DNA of 18,362 bases from JAGLQA01 sp023135565 (GTDB taxonomy: Bacteria; Acidobacteriota; Aminicenantia; UBA2199), in the NCBI GenBank assembly GCA_030639305.1, contig DAOWCY010000144.1:1-18362 (forward strand), given 5' to 3'. The position numbers and the translations under genes were made by a program. The notes beneath the pieces were generated by a model that saw only the letters and a list, made by a program, of their open reading frames with translations, did no database searches and was not told the origin of the DNA. Below, piece after piece: positions 1 through 6,327 of the stretch. Numbering within the stretch: position 1 is the first letter of the stretch; every line of letters starts with the position of its first letter.

Positions 1-87
1 CTGTTTGAAGTACCCTGGATGAGGGAGAAAACCCATATTTCTTTCCTGCGCAAGGATATTTCTTTTACTGCCCACACCGGTTCGTAA

Positions 88-303
88 GTGCAAGAATACC
101 TAATTTATTTTAATGAAAATCCGTGGTATTATCATAGAGCAGTTGTGTTATCACTTGTTGGATATGATTCCCCGATTCCCATAGGAATAGAGATGATGAA
201 AAGGGGGGAAGATGAAGTCAGTTGTGCACTGCGGCTCTTAGAGCGTGTTGTAGCTAATCTTGGCGTCCGGTTCCTGGATTGGGTAAAGAAAAGAAGGTTA
301 TAG
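88..303 (+). pseudogene. Transposase remnant (DDE-type, truncated)
   Basis: The frame opened by GTG at 88 encodes a stretch around YYHRAVVLSLVGYD and GEDEVSCALRLLERV that I recognise from DDE transposases with a YYHR motif and a later D-A-L-Y catalytic segment. The reading breaks after RFLD, just where the family normally continues into VVV-x-D-A-L-Y, and ends in an unrelated basic tail (WVKKRRL). The same frame is open from base 1 to 84 but is closed by TAA at 85-87, so the left part is also broken or unrelated. Only a middle piece of roughly 50-60 residues looks family-like. This is a dead fragment. No terminal inverted repeat or target duplication could be assigned, so the exact insertion sequence family is not named. 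Confidence 0.6.
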
Positions 304-329
304 TGGTCTTGCTTGTCAAGACCACTATA
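299..329. repeat. Perfect 13-bp-stem inverted repeat
   Basis: Bases 299-311 pair perfectly with 317-329 around a five-base loop (CTTGT). The left arm overlaps the last codons of the transposase remnant. No T-run follows on either strand, so it is not a canonical intrinsic terminator; it may be an end of the dead mobile element or a transcript-stabilising hairpin. The rest of 330-546 is AT-rich and shows nothing I can name. Confidence 0.75.
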
Positions 330-546
330 GAGACATAAATTCCGGGGAGACGTGTTGATGTACTCAATTTTTTCAATTCCCAACCCTTTAAAATGTTAAT
401 TTTTAACTGAAAATTCCAAAAATCTTCGCTTTGCAATAATGTTTTTCCCAAAAACGGCTGCTATTCTTTGTTCCGAAGGGTATCTAAGGGTTCTCTTGCG
501 AAAATAATGAGTTATCATGCGGATACTGGATTATTAGGCTTATTCG

Positions 547-555
547 TGGTATAAT
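547..555 (+). promoter_or_regulatory. Extended -10 promoter of the RR-GGDEF gene
   Basis: TGGTATAAT (547-555) is a perfect extended -10 element. The -35 region 17 bp upstream (TGGATT, 527-532) is poor, as is common with extended -10 promoters. Only six bases separate the hexamer from the ATG at 562, and there is no Shine-Dalgarno sequence, so transcription should begin at or next to the A of the start codon. Confidence 0.55.
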
Positions 556-561
556 TAATTT

Positions 562-1506
562 ATGAAGAAGTCATTGAGAATACTTGTAGTTGATGACGAG
601 GAGACTTTTCGATCAACGTTAAAAGAATTCCTCGCTGCCTATGGCCATTATATCTTAGACGCAGGCAATGGTGTGCAAGCTCTCGAAGTCCTGGATAAAG
701 CGGATGTGGACTTAATCATCTCGGATATGCGCCTGCCCAAAATGGACGGCATTACATTCACTCACAAAGTTATAGAAATGGAGCGCGACATACCGGTTAT
801 CGTGATGACTGCTTACGCTTCTATCGAGTCCGCGGTAGAAGCGATGAAAGCAGGGGCCGCCGATTTCATTACCAAACCTTTTAAATTCAAACATATTCTT
901 TTTATCATAGAACGGGTATTAGAGAACAAGCAGTTGAAGGAGATGGCGGTCAAGTCTGAATATTACAAAAATCTTTCCAACTTAGACGGCATGACCGGTT
1001 TATATAATTACCGTTTTTTTAAAGAGATGCTGCAGCAGGAAATAGAAAGACATCACCGCTATAACCGCCCTTTAAGCCTGCTTATGATCGATATAGACGA
1101 TTTTAAACAGGTTAACGACTCTTATGGCCACTTAGTGGGAGACCAGGTGCTGAAACAAATTTCCACGCTGCTGAAAGAATCGGTGCGCAGTTGTGACATG
1201 GTGGCCCGCTACGGCGGTGAGGAGTTTGCGGTTATCCTCCCTGAAACAGCGGAAGAAAAAGCGATAAAAGTGAGCGAAAGGATCGTGTCTACTACCCGCG
1301 GTCATGAATTTAAATTAATCGAGGGAGAAGCACCCCAAAACCTCAGTGTGACGGTGGGGTTGGCATCCTTCCCCAAAGACGCCGAAGAGTCGCGGCAATT
1401 GATCGAATATTCCGATCACGCCCTGTACGCAGGGAAAAAAGCAGGCAAAGACCAGGTAAGCATCTATTCTGAAAACAAGAAAAAAAGCGGGGCTCAAGAA
1501 AACTAA
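562..1506 (+). CDS. Response regulator with GGDEF diguanylate cyclase domain (PleD-like)
   Basis: This is a 314-residue cytoplasmic protein predicted to make cyclic di-GMP from two GTP when phosphorylated. The receiver domain spans about residues 5-122, with acidic pocket D11-D12, phosphoacceptor D55, switch T83 and K105. A short helical linker leads to a GGDEF domain (about 137-305) whose active-site signature is GGEEF at 218-222, preceded by RYGG. R209-x-x-D212, five residues upstream, matches the inhibitory I-site, so product feedback is likely. Both the metal/substrate aspartate (D177) and the signature are intact, so the enzyme should be active. No histidine kinase is adjacent; the only kinase in the window is about 14 kb away. 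The gene converges with the next one and the two stop codons overlap (1503-1506). The start lacks a Shine-Dalgarno sequence and is probably leaderless. Confidence 0.93.
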   Translation: MKKSLRILVVDDEETFRSTLKEFLAAYGHYILDAGNGVQALEVLDKADVDLIISDMRLPKMDGITFTHKVIEMERDIPVIVMTAYASIESAVEAMKAGAADFITKPFKFKHILFIIERVLENKQLKEMAVKSEYYKNLSNLDGMTGLYNYRFFKEMLQQEIERHHRYNRPLSLLMIDIDDFKQVNDSYGHLVGDQVLKQISTLLKESVRSCDMVARYGGEEFAVILPETAEEKAIKVSERIVSTTRGHEFKLIEGEAPQNLSVTVGLASFPKDAEESRQLIEYSDHALYAGKKAGKDQVSIYSENKKKSGAQEN

Positions 1507-2093
1507 ACCAGGGCGCCGGGAGGATATTTCCAGGAGAGCACTGCGTCCACATAATCGAAACCGGTTTTATAAAAAGGTATTAGAATTACCGAAAAATCCT
1601 TATGTTTAACATTAATATCGAGACCTTCGCCCTTTCTCCGCAGCGTTTCGGCTTTGTAGAGATATATTAAAGGATATTTAGCCGCCGTTTTTAAGCCCCT
1701 ATCCGCCGGTAAAATCGGTAAATCCTGCGGCTTTCCCGGTTTGAGGATCACCTTTTTCTGCATATAGTAGTAGCCGATGTCGCCGAAATAATCGATGTTC
1801 CTTATAAAAAAAGCGGGGATATAAAAAATGCCTGCGCCGCTATATCCCCAATCGCTTTCTTTGCTTTGCACTTTATATTGGCTTTCGATTTGCCAGAAAG
1901 GAAAATATACCGTTTTTTGCTGAGTCAGGTTCTGCGCCGCCGGTTCGATATAGTGCAGCGGGAAACGGCGTAGACTGTTTTGATACACATAATAAGAACT
2001 GCTGCATAAGCGGCAGAAAAAAACCCGGCTGTTGTTTTCGCCGGTCAGGCTGCCGCTGCATTCCGTGCATTTAAGGCTGATTAAGTCGCTCAT
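1503..2093 (-). CDS. Zinc-ribbon protein of unknown function, third of a paralogous triad
   Basis: This 196-residue protein has no predicted membrane segment. It begins with a four-cysteine zinc ribbon (C9-x-x-C12 and C27-x-x-C30). Two segments follow that recur in both upstream neighbours: VYFPFWQI (62-69) and a later LIPFYKTGFDYVDAV (171-185). Between them lies an aromatic-rich region containing FYIPAFF. I do not recognise the family. The start is set by a good AGGGAGG Shine-Dalgarno site seven bases before the ATG. A 110-bp gap separates it from the preceding gene, but orientation and shared domain architecture suggest joint function. It may be the soluble partner of the two membrane-anchored paralogues. 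Its stop overlaps that of the convergent RR-GGDEF gene. Confidence 0.75.
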   Translation of the reverse strand: MSDLISLKCTECSGSLTGENNSRVFFCRLCSSSYYVYQNSLRRFPLHYIEPAAQNLTQQKTVYFPFWQIESQYKVQSKESDWGYSGAGIFYIPAFFIRNIDYFGDIGYYYMQKKVILKPGKPQDLPILPADRGLKTAAKYPLIYLYKAETLRRKGEGLDINVKHKDFSVILIPFYKTGFDYVDAVLSWKYPPGALV

Positions 2094-2172
2094 TTTTTGC
2101 CTCCCTGCAAATCTTGAAAGGAAATTTTCGATAGCCCTTTAAGAGGTCTACCGGCACAAATAAGAGAGGGGT

Positions 2173-2185
2173 GCCCCGAAGGGGC
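2173..2185. repeat. Small GC hairpin between triad genes
   Basis: GCCCC-GAA-GGGGC forms a five-pair stem inside the 110-bp gap between the second and third zinc-ribbon genes. There is no T-run on the minus strand, so it is at most a weak attenuator or processing site. Confidence 0.35.
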
Positions 2186-2203
2186 GGGGTGTGTTAATCT
2201 ATA

Positions 2204-3151
2204 TTAGGGCGAGCCGGACGGCCCTTTTAAAAGCTCTCCGAATAGAACCCGGCAATTTTTTATAAAGGAGTTTTCCGTATAATTGATAGGGTAGGTGTCG
2301 ATGGTATCGCCCCGTTTCTCATAGATTTCCCGGAAAGCATACAGCTCCCAGAGATAGGGGAAAAGCAGTAAAAAAACAGGTATCCCAAAAAAAAGGCCGA
2401 CTAACGTGAAAAAGAAACCTATCAAAAGCGCCCGGGCCATAATGGCCAGAGCCGCCAACCCTAACAACGACAAGAGGATTTTTTGTTTGTGGCTTCTCAG
2501 GGCTTTTAGTCTTATTACCCCGCCCTCCACAGCGGACACATAGCTCTTAAAAAGGATGCCCCGGTAGGTGAAACTAATTTCCCACACCGGCAAATAAAGC
2601 AGTTGGTAGTAACTCTCTACCGCGCCGCGGGGAACGGGGTCCCGGCTTTTCAATAGTTCCATATTCTCCGGCGGCAGTACCACCCCCTGCTTCCTCATAG
2701 CCGCCGCGTCGAAAGGGACCCGGCGGCTGTTTAGGACAGCGTTCTCCACTACATGGGGTTCGATAAAACCGATATCTAAATCTTTTAGTTCGTTGGCCGC
2801 CGAAATAGAGTCGAAAGCATTGTATGAGAAGTATCCCGGGGTGCCGTCCGCGGACTGGCCCCAGCCGGTTTTAATGCCGCGCAGCTCGAAAAAAGGGACA
2901 TAGTAGAGCACTGCTCTTTCGAAAGAGGCGTTTTCTTTAAAGGCATCGTCGATCTCTTTGCGGTCTAATTCTTTTGTAATAATTTCCCCGGCTTCAGCGC
3001 CGTCGATTCCCGCTTCCAGGACCACCGCCGGCGGGATATCCGCATCTAAAAAGTATTTGTTACCGCAGTACAAACAGGAGGTGACCACCTGGTTTTGAAC
3101 CAAACGCAGCGGGCCACCGCAGTACATGCAGGTGAATACTTTTGCTTTCAT
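2204..3151 (-). CDS. Zinc-ribbon membrane protein of unknown function, second of the triad
   Basis: The 315-residue product starts with a zinc ribbon (C8-x-x-C11, C26-x-x-C29). It carries two copies of the shared aromatic-proline motif: YYVPFFEL (83-90) and LYLPVWEI (185-192). The second is followed by a Y-RG-x5-Y-x2-AV stretch that resembles the corresponding region of its neighbours. A strongly hydrophobic region at about 225-270 makes two closely spaced membrane helices, leaving the long N-terminal part and a roughly 45-residue tail on the same side. The ATG overlaps the TGA of the upstream paralogue (ATGA, 3148-3151) and has no Shine-Dalgarno sequence, so translation is probably coupled. 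No enzyme motif is visible. The ribbon suggests nucleic-acid or protein binding, but that is inference. Confidence 0.75.
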   Translation of the reverse strand: MKAKVFTCMYCGGPLRLVQNQVVTSCLYCGNKYFLDADIPPAVVLEAGIDGAEAGEIITKELDRKEIDDAFKENASFERAVLYYVPFFELRGIKTGWGQSADGTPGYFSYNAFDSISAANELKDLDIGFIEPHVVENAVLNSRRVPFDAAAMRKQGVVLPPENMELLKSRDPVPRGAVESYYQLLYLPVWEISFTYRGILFKSYVSAVEGGVIRLKALRSHKQKILLSLLGLAALAIMARALLIGFFFTLVGLFFGIPVFLLLFPYLWELYAFREIYEKRGDTIDTYPINYTENSFIKNCRVLFGELLKGPSGSP

Positions 3152-3855
3152 TTTTTAATTTTGTATAATTTTTTCCCTATCCAGCGCACCGACAGGTAGT
3201 AAGAGGAAGCCAGTATGACGAGGACTAAAGCAGACACCACGGCCACGGTCCAGAACATAATATTCGCCAGTATAAGTAGTATAAATGTGAGCAGGAACAG
3301 GGGGAATAGTTTGACGGTTTCCTTAGTGGACGTATAGGGGATTGGGGTGCCGAAAACTTCCCCGTTCACCGCATTGACAAAAAAGTCATATGCTTTGCCC
3401 CTAAAATTTATTTTTATTTGGAAGAAAGGCAGGTAATAGAGTGTTTCTTCTTCGCTGCCCGGCGGCTGGGTATCGATATCGAAGATTTCGATACGTTTTT
3501 CCTCCGCGCTTACCGGGTTGAAAATAATTTTTTGTGTGGAAGGCATGGGGATGTTTTCAATAGGGAAGTGTGAGCTTGCCCTGCTCAGGCGGTTTTGTCC
3601 TTTGATTTGGTGGAAAGGGAGATAGATGGGGATGGTGTGGGTGATTTTGATTTCTTCATCGAAGCCCACTTTGTGGAAATCTTTTTTCAAGTAGAGGCTT
3701 AAATTTTCGGGTTTAACGGTTGGCGCATAGGTGCGCACCACCGCGATTTTGTCGATGTCGATATAGAGCGAGCTGCTGCAAGAGCGGCAGGTGAGGAAAG
3801 CTTCCGGCACTGCGATTTGGTTTTCGTCTCCGCACTGTGGGCAATTTAGTTTCAT
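3148..3855 (-). CDS. Zinc-ribbon membrane protein of unknown function, first of the triad
   Basis: This 235-residue protein has a zinc ribbon (C5-x-x-C8, C23-x-x-C26), then the motif IYLPFHQIK (77-85) and its near copy YYLPFFQIK (140-148). The second copy leads into a segment ending NAVNGEV (161-167) that faintly resembles the turn of PepSY-type domains. Two membrane helices (about 184-205 and 206-222) precede a short basic tail (KKLYKIKK), so the ribbon is probably cytoplasmic under the positive-inside rule. It leads the three-gene set, and the upstream region (3856-3925) is AT-rich with TAAAAT-like -10 candidates but no convincing -35. I do not recognise the family; the internal duplication and the similarity to the next two genes are seen directly. 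Confidence 0.75.
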   Translation of the reverse strand: MKLNCPQCGDENQIAVPEAFLTCRSCSSSLYIDIDKIAVVRTYAPTVKPENLSLYLKKDFHKVGFDEEIKITHTIPIYLPFHQIKGQNRLSRASSHFPIENIPMPSTQKIIFNPVSAEEKRIEIFDIDTQPPGSEEETLYYLPFFQIKINFRGKAYDFFVNAVNGEVFGTPIPYTSTKETVKLFPLFLLTFILLILANIMFWTVAVVSALVLVILASSYYLSVRWIGKKLYKIKK

Positions 3856-3925
3856 TTATTTTATTTTACCATAGAACTTTTTTTAAAGGAAGAATCTCCT
3901 GCAAAAAATCGCCGCCGGAGGCAGA

Positions 3926-4004
3926 GTAATTTTTTAGTAGGCTAAAAAAAGTTATACCTCCGATGGCTTCCAAATGTTGCAAAACAAGACTTGACCCCGT
4001 TATT
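3926..4004. repeat. 79-bp direct repeat, left copy, flanking the HEPN-MNT cassette
   Basis: These 79 bases recur at 4971-5049 with a single difference (G3999 versus A5044). Both copies are preceded by the same short tail of the dispersed palindromic element (CGCCG-x-x-GGCA-type). The pair encloses the HEPN and MNT genes, so the repeat marks the borders of a 1,045-bp unit. Confidence 0.92.
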
Positions 4005-4014
4005 TTTTAAAGGG

Positions 4015-4042
4015 TTGAATTTTTTCTAAAATCATTTATAAT
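4015..4042 (+). promoter_or_regulatory. Promoter of the HEPN-MNT pair
   Basis: TTGAAT (4015-4020) and TATAAT (4037-4042) are separated by 16 bp. The predicted start of transcription is within about three bases of the ATG at 4052, so the leader is very short or absent. A GGTGG at 4046-4050 lies too close to the ATG to be a normal Shine-Dalgarno site. Confidence 0.55.
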
Positions 4043-4051
4043 AATGGTGGC

Positions 4052-4441
4052 ATGAAAAATAAAAATGAACTGATCGAATATTGGGCGAAGTCATCCAAAA
4101 TGGACATCGATGCTGCCCTCGATTTGTACAAAACAAAGAAATTTCCTCACTGCCTTTTTTTTGCCCATCTTTCAGTAGAGAAACTGTTCAAAGCCCTATT
4201 CGTGAAAACAAATGAAAAGCATTCACCCATTACTCATAATTTAATGCTGCTGGCGAAGGAATCAAAACTGGAATTAAGTGAATTACAGGTTGAACAATTA
4301 GCAGAGATTAACACCTTCAACATAGAAGCCAGGTATCCTGATGAGAAATTCAGATTCTACAAAAAATGTACCCCGGAATTCACGGAGAAATATATGGAAG
4401 TAATCGAGGAGATGTTAAATTGGCTAACAGAGAAATTATAA
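4052..4441 (+). CDS. HEPN-domain protein (partner of MNT nucleotidyltransferase)
   Basis: This 129-residue all-helical protein has typical HEPN landmarks: a leading helix (YWAKSSKMDIDAALDLY), FFAHLSVEKLFKALFV, a HSPITHNL turn and an EARYPDE segment before the last helix. In known HEPN-MNT modules the HEPN protein is the toxin or target, and the nucleotidyltransferase neutralises it or modifies it. The catalytic R-x4-6-H ribonuclease motif of classical toxic HEPN proteins is not visible: no arginine lies at the right distance before a histidine. RNase activity is therefore doubtful. The gene overlaps the MNT gene by 22 bases, a usual arrangement for the pair. It lies inside a unit bounded by 79-bp direct repeats. 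A role in defence or as a toxin-antitoxin addiction module is inferred from the family. Confidence 0.85.
   Translation: MKNKNELIEYWAKSSKMDIDAALDLYKTKKFPHCLFFAHLSVEKLFKALFVKTNEKHSPITHNLMLLAKESKLELSELQVEQLAEINTFNIEARYPDEKFRFYKKCTPEFTEKYMEVIEEMLNWLTEKL
4406..4411 (+). promoter_or_regulatory. Ribosome binding site that fixes the MNT start at TTG 4420
   Basis: GAGGAG lies inside the 3' end of the HEPN gene, eight bases before TTG 4420. An upstream in-frame ATG (4366) has no such site, and its first 18 codons read like out-of-frame HEPN sequence. The TTG start is therefore preferred. Confidence 0.7.
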
Positions 4442-4740
4442 AAATAATACAAAAATATGCGCAAAAACTGCGGGAAAAAGGCGTTAATTTCCAAAAAATA
4501 ATACTCTTCGGCTCTTATGCGGCAAATAGGGAAAACCGGGATAGCGATATAGATGTGGCTGTGGTTTCGGAAAATTTTGGAAAAGACCGTTTCGACGAGC
4601 GGGTGCTTTTAAGTAAAATCGCCTATTACGTAGATGCCCGCATAGAACCTCACCCGGTGAGTTTGAAGGATTTTACCGAAGACACCTGGCAAGCCATCAT
4701 CCACGAAATAAAAGTGAAAGGCACCGAGATTGCGGCTTAA
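4420..4740 (+). CDS. MNT-type minimal nucleotidyltransferase (antitoxin-like)
   Basis: Counting from TTG 4420, the protein has 106 residues and is a minimal nucleotidyltransferase of the DNA polymerase beta superfamily. The core reads ILFGSYAANRENRDSDIDVA: the GS motif is followed ten residues later by the D-x-D metal-binding pair, and both are intact. The C-terminal half is short and helical. In described HEPN-MNT systems such proteins transfer AMP to their HEPN partner. Here the partner lacks the usual R-x4-6-H-x-Y site, so the modification target is uncertain. The gene is translated from within the HEPN 3' end, and the strong internal Shine-Dalgarno site should give a high antitoxin-like yield. 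Confidence 0.88.
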   Translation: MANREIIKIIQKYAQKLREKGVNFQKIILFGSYAANRENRDSDIDVAVVSENFGKDRFDERVLLSKIAYYVDARIEPHPVSLKDFTEDTWQAIIHEIKVKGTEIAA

Positions 4741-4805
4741 ATGAGAATTTTTTGGGACAGTCCATCATGATCGAGGCTCACCGGAAACGAGTGAAATTAA
4801 ACAAA

Positions 4806-4970
4806 CCCCACTCGCGTGGGGGGGCGTTGAGCCGCTTCGCAGCAAGTAGCGTTTTTGATTCTCAACTATTAGAAGTTTTGTTCAAACTTTTTCAAAGGTG
4901 CGGTATGCCGCTGACCCCCGACAACAAATTCAATGGGGGTGGCCCCCGGCAGGGTCGCCGAAGGCAAAAA
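4806..4970. repeat. Composite palindromic repeat, copy A
   Basis: This block starts with the palindrome CCCCAC-TCGC-GTGGGG (4806-4821), continues through a GAGCCGCTTCGC module, a TTTTTGATTCT spacer and an AGAAGTTTTGTTCAAAC module, and ends CCCCCGGCAGGGTCGCCGAAGGCA. The same modules occur in the same order, on the opposite strand, at 13014-13201 and, rearranged, at 10921-11237. Bases 4741-5115 contain no gene; the rest is the right 79-bp repeat and a promoter. Confidence 0.8.
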
Positions 4971-5049
4971 GTAATTTTTTAGTAGGCTAAAAAAAGTTAT
5001 ACCTCCGATGGCTTCCAAATGTTGCAAAACAAGACTTGACCCCATTATT
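4971..5049. repeat. 79-bp direct repeat, right copy, flanking the HEPN-MNT cassette
   Basis: This is the second copy of 3926-4004 with one mismatch. The repeat ends between the -35 and -10 hexamers of the downstream gene, so it supplies the -35 (TTGACC, 5036-5041). Confidence 0.92.
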
Positions 5050-5064
5050 ACTTTACGCTATAAT
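5036..5064 (+). promoter_or_regulatory. Near-consensus sigma-70 promoter of the iron-sulfur protein gene
   Basis: TTGACC (5036-5041), a 17-bp spacer and TATAAT (5059-5064). Transcription should start near 5071, leaving a leader of about 45 bases with a good GGAGG (5105-5109) six bases before the ATG at 5116. Confidence 0.82.
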
Positions 5065-5115
5065 GATAACCGGATGCAATATCGCAAAGAATCCAAATCA
5101 TAACGGAGGACAATA

Positions 5116-6177
5116 ATGCAAGAAGTATATAAACGACTGGCTCAACATTTAGACCGTATTCCCAACGGTTTCCCGGCCACGAAAAGCGGCGTGGAATTAA
5201 AGATATTAGCCAAACTGTTCACCCCGGAGCAGGCGGAAGTGGCTTGCCTGATGAGTTTGCAGGCCCAGTCCGCAAAAAGTATTGCCGAAAACCGGGATCA
5301 GGATGAACGCGCCACCTTTACGATACTTAAGGCTATGGTAAAAAAAGGACTTATCGACGCCGGAAGGGGAAAGCGGGGATTGGCTTTTAAGTTGATACCT
5401 TTTATCGTCGGTTTTTATGAACGCCAGAATGCCGACATCGACGAGGAATTTGCCCGCTTAATCGAGGATTACTATAATGAAGCCCTGCATAAGATGATGA
5501 CGGTTAAACCTTCGGTGCACCGGGTTATTCCTATCGAGAAAACCATCCCTTTGAACGTCGATGTGCTGCCCTATGAACGGGCTTCCTACTATATAGAAAA
5601 GGCAAAATCCTGGGGTGTGCTGCCCTGCATCTGCCGGGTGCAAAAACGCCTGATAGGGGAGGGCTGCGATCATTCGGAAGAAAATTGCCTGGTTATCTCT
5701 TCTAAAGCGAATGCTTTCAAAACCACCGCTGCTATTAAAACCTTAACCAAAGAGGAAGCGCTGGAAGTCCTGGCTCAGGCAGACAAAGAAGGGCTTGTGC
5801 ATTCGACTAATAATGTGCGGGAAGGGGTGGATTATATCTGTAATTGCTGCACCTGTTCCTGCGGCGTGCTGCGCGGTTTGACCGTGTACGGCAGTCCCAA
5901 GGCGGTGGGCCGGTCCCATTTTTATGCCGCGGTAGAAGAAGACCTATGCGCCGGCTGCGGTCTTTGCGTGGACCGCTGCCCGGTTAATGCTATAGAAGTT
6001 GACGATATCTGCAGCGTAGAAAAAAACCGCTGTATCGGCTGTGGTCTCTGTGTTACTACCTGCCCCGAAGAAGCGCTGCGCTTACAACGAAAAGAGGGCG
6101 CCGAGATCGAAACGCCTCCGCTGGATGAAGAGGAGTGGCGGGAGCAGCGCATCGCATCGAGAGCTCAAGAGAGATAG
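5116..6177 (+). CDS. Iron-sulfur protein with winged-helix-like N-terminus and C-terminal 2[4Fe-4S] ferredoxin domain
   Basis: The product has 353 residues. Residues about 25-95 resemble a winged-helix fold (FTPEQAEVACLMSL, then ATFTILKAMVKKGLID and a basic wing RGKRGLAFKL). A middle domain holds unusual cysteines: C171-x-C173, C184 and C191, and a dense group at 242, 244, 245, 247 and 249 (CNCCTCSCG). The C-terminus carries two classical ferredoxin motifs, C278-x2-C281-x2-C284-x3-C288 and C306-x2-C309-x2-C312-x3-C316, plus a lone C299. The ferredoxin part indicates electron transfer or redox sensing. The winged-helix part might be regulatory or a protein interface. It is preceded by a near-consensus promoter and strong ribosome site and so is probably well expressed. 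The electron partner is not encoded nearby. I recognise the general type but not a characterised member. Confidence 0.85.
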   Translation: MQEVYKRLAQHLDRIPNGFPATKSGVELKILAKLFTPEQAEVACLMSLQAQSAKSIAENRDQDERATFTILKAMVKKGLIDAGRGKRGLAFKLIPFIVGFYERQNADIDEEFARLIEDYYNEALHKMMTVKPSVHRVIPIEKTIPLNVDVLPYERASYYIEKAKSWGVLPCICRVQKRLIGEGCDHSEENCLVISSKANAFKTTAAIKTLTKEEALEVLAQADKEGLVHSTNNVREGVDYICNCCTCSCGVLRGLTVYGSPKAVGRSHFYAAVEEDLCAGCGLCVDRCPVNAIEVDDICSVEKNRCIGCGLCVTTCPEEALRLQRKEGAEIETPPLDEEEWREQRIASRAQER

Positions 6178-6188
6178 GAGGAGCTTCT

Positions 6189-6323
6189 ATTGCTCAGGAT
6201 GAGCTAAGGAAGGCAAATTGGGACGGTGCTTTACTTTTTTACTTTTCCGCCGAGGAGGAGACACATCCCACCATGGAATCCGAGACCCGATTGATGCAAT
6301 GGGGGAATAAGAAGAGAGTGTAA
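6189..6323 (+). CDS. Possible small ORF with ATT start, uncertain
   Basis: AGGAGG (6176-6181), overlapping the stop of the previous gene, is a perfect Shine-Dalgarno sequence with no ATG or GTG at a good distance. Seven bases on, ATT 6189 opens a 44-codon frame ending TAA at 6321-6323, four bases before the next gene. TTG 6190 opens only five codons in another frame. The peptide (two tryptophans, an acidic EEE run, C-terminal NKKRV) matches nothing I know. It could be a coupling leader for the next gene, a degraded gene end, or nothing. Confidence 0.2.
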   Translation: MAQDELRKANWDGALLFYFSAEEETHPTMESETRLMQWGNKKRV

Positions 6324-6327
6324 AATT

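Noticed and set aside
3991..3996. TTGACC in the left direct repeat as the HEPN -35
   Set aside because: At 17 bp downstream the sequence is GTTGAA, not a -10; TTGAAT (4015) with TATAAT (4037) fits better.
4366..4419. Upstream ATG start for the MNT gene
   Set aside because: The first 18 codons overlap the HEPN gene in another frame and do not look like an MNT N-terminus; GAGGAG is correctly spaced for TTG 4420.
4752..4982. 76-codon plus-strand frame after the MNT gene
   Set aside because: It lies mostly in composite repeat copy A, has no ribosome site and matches no family.
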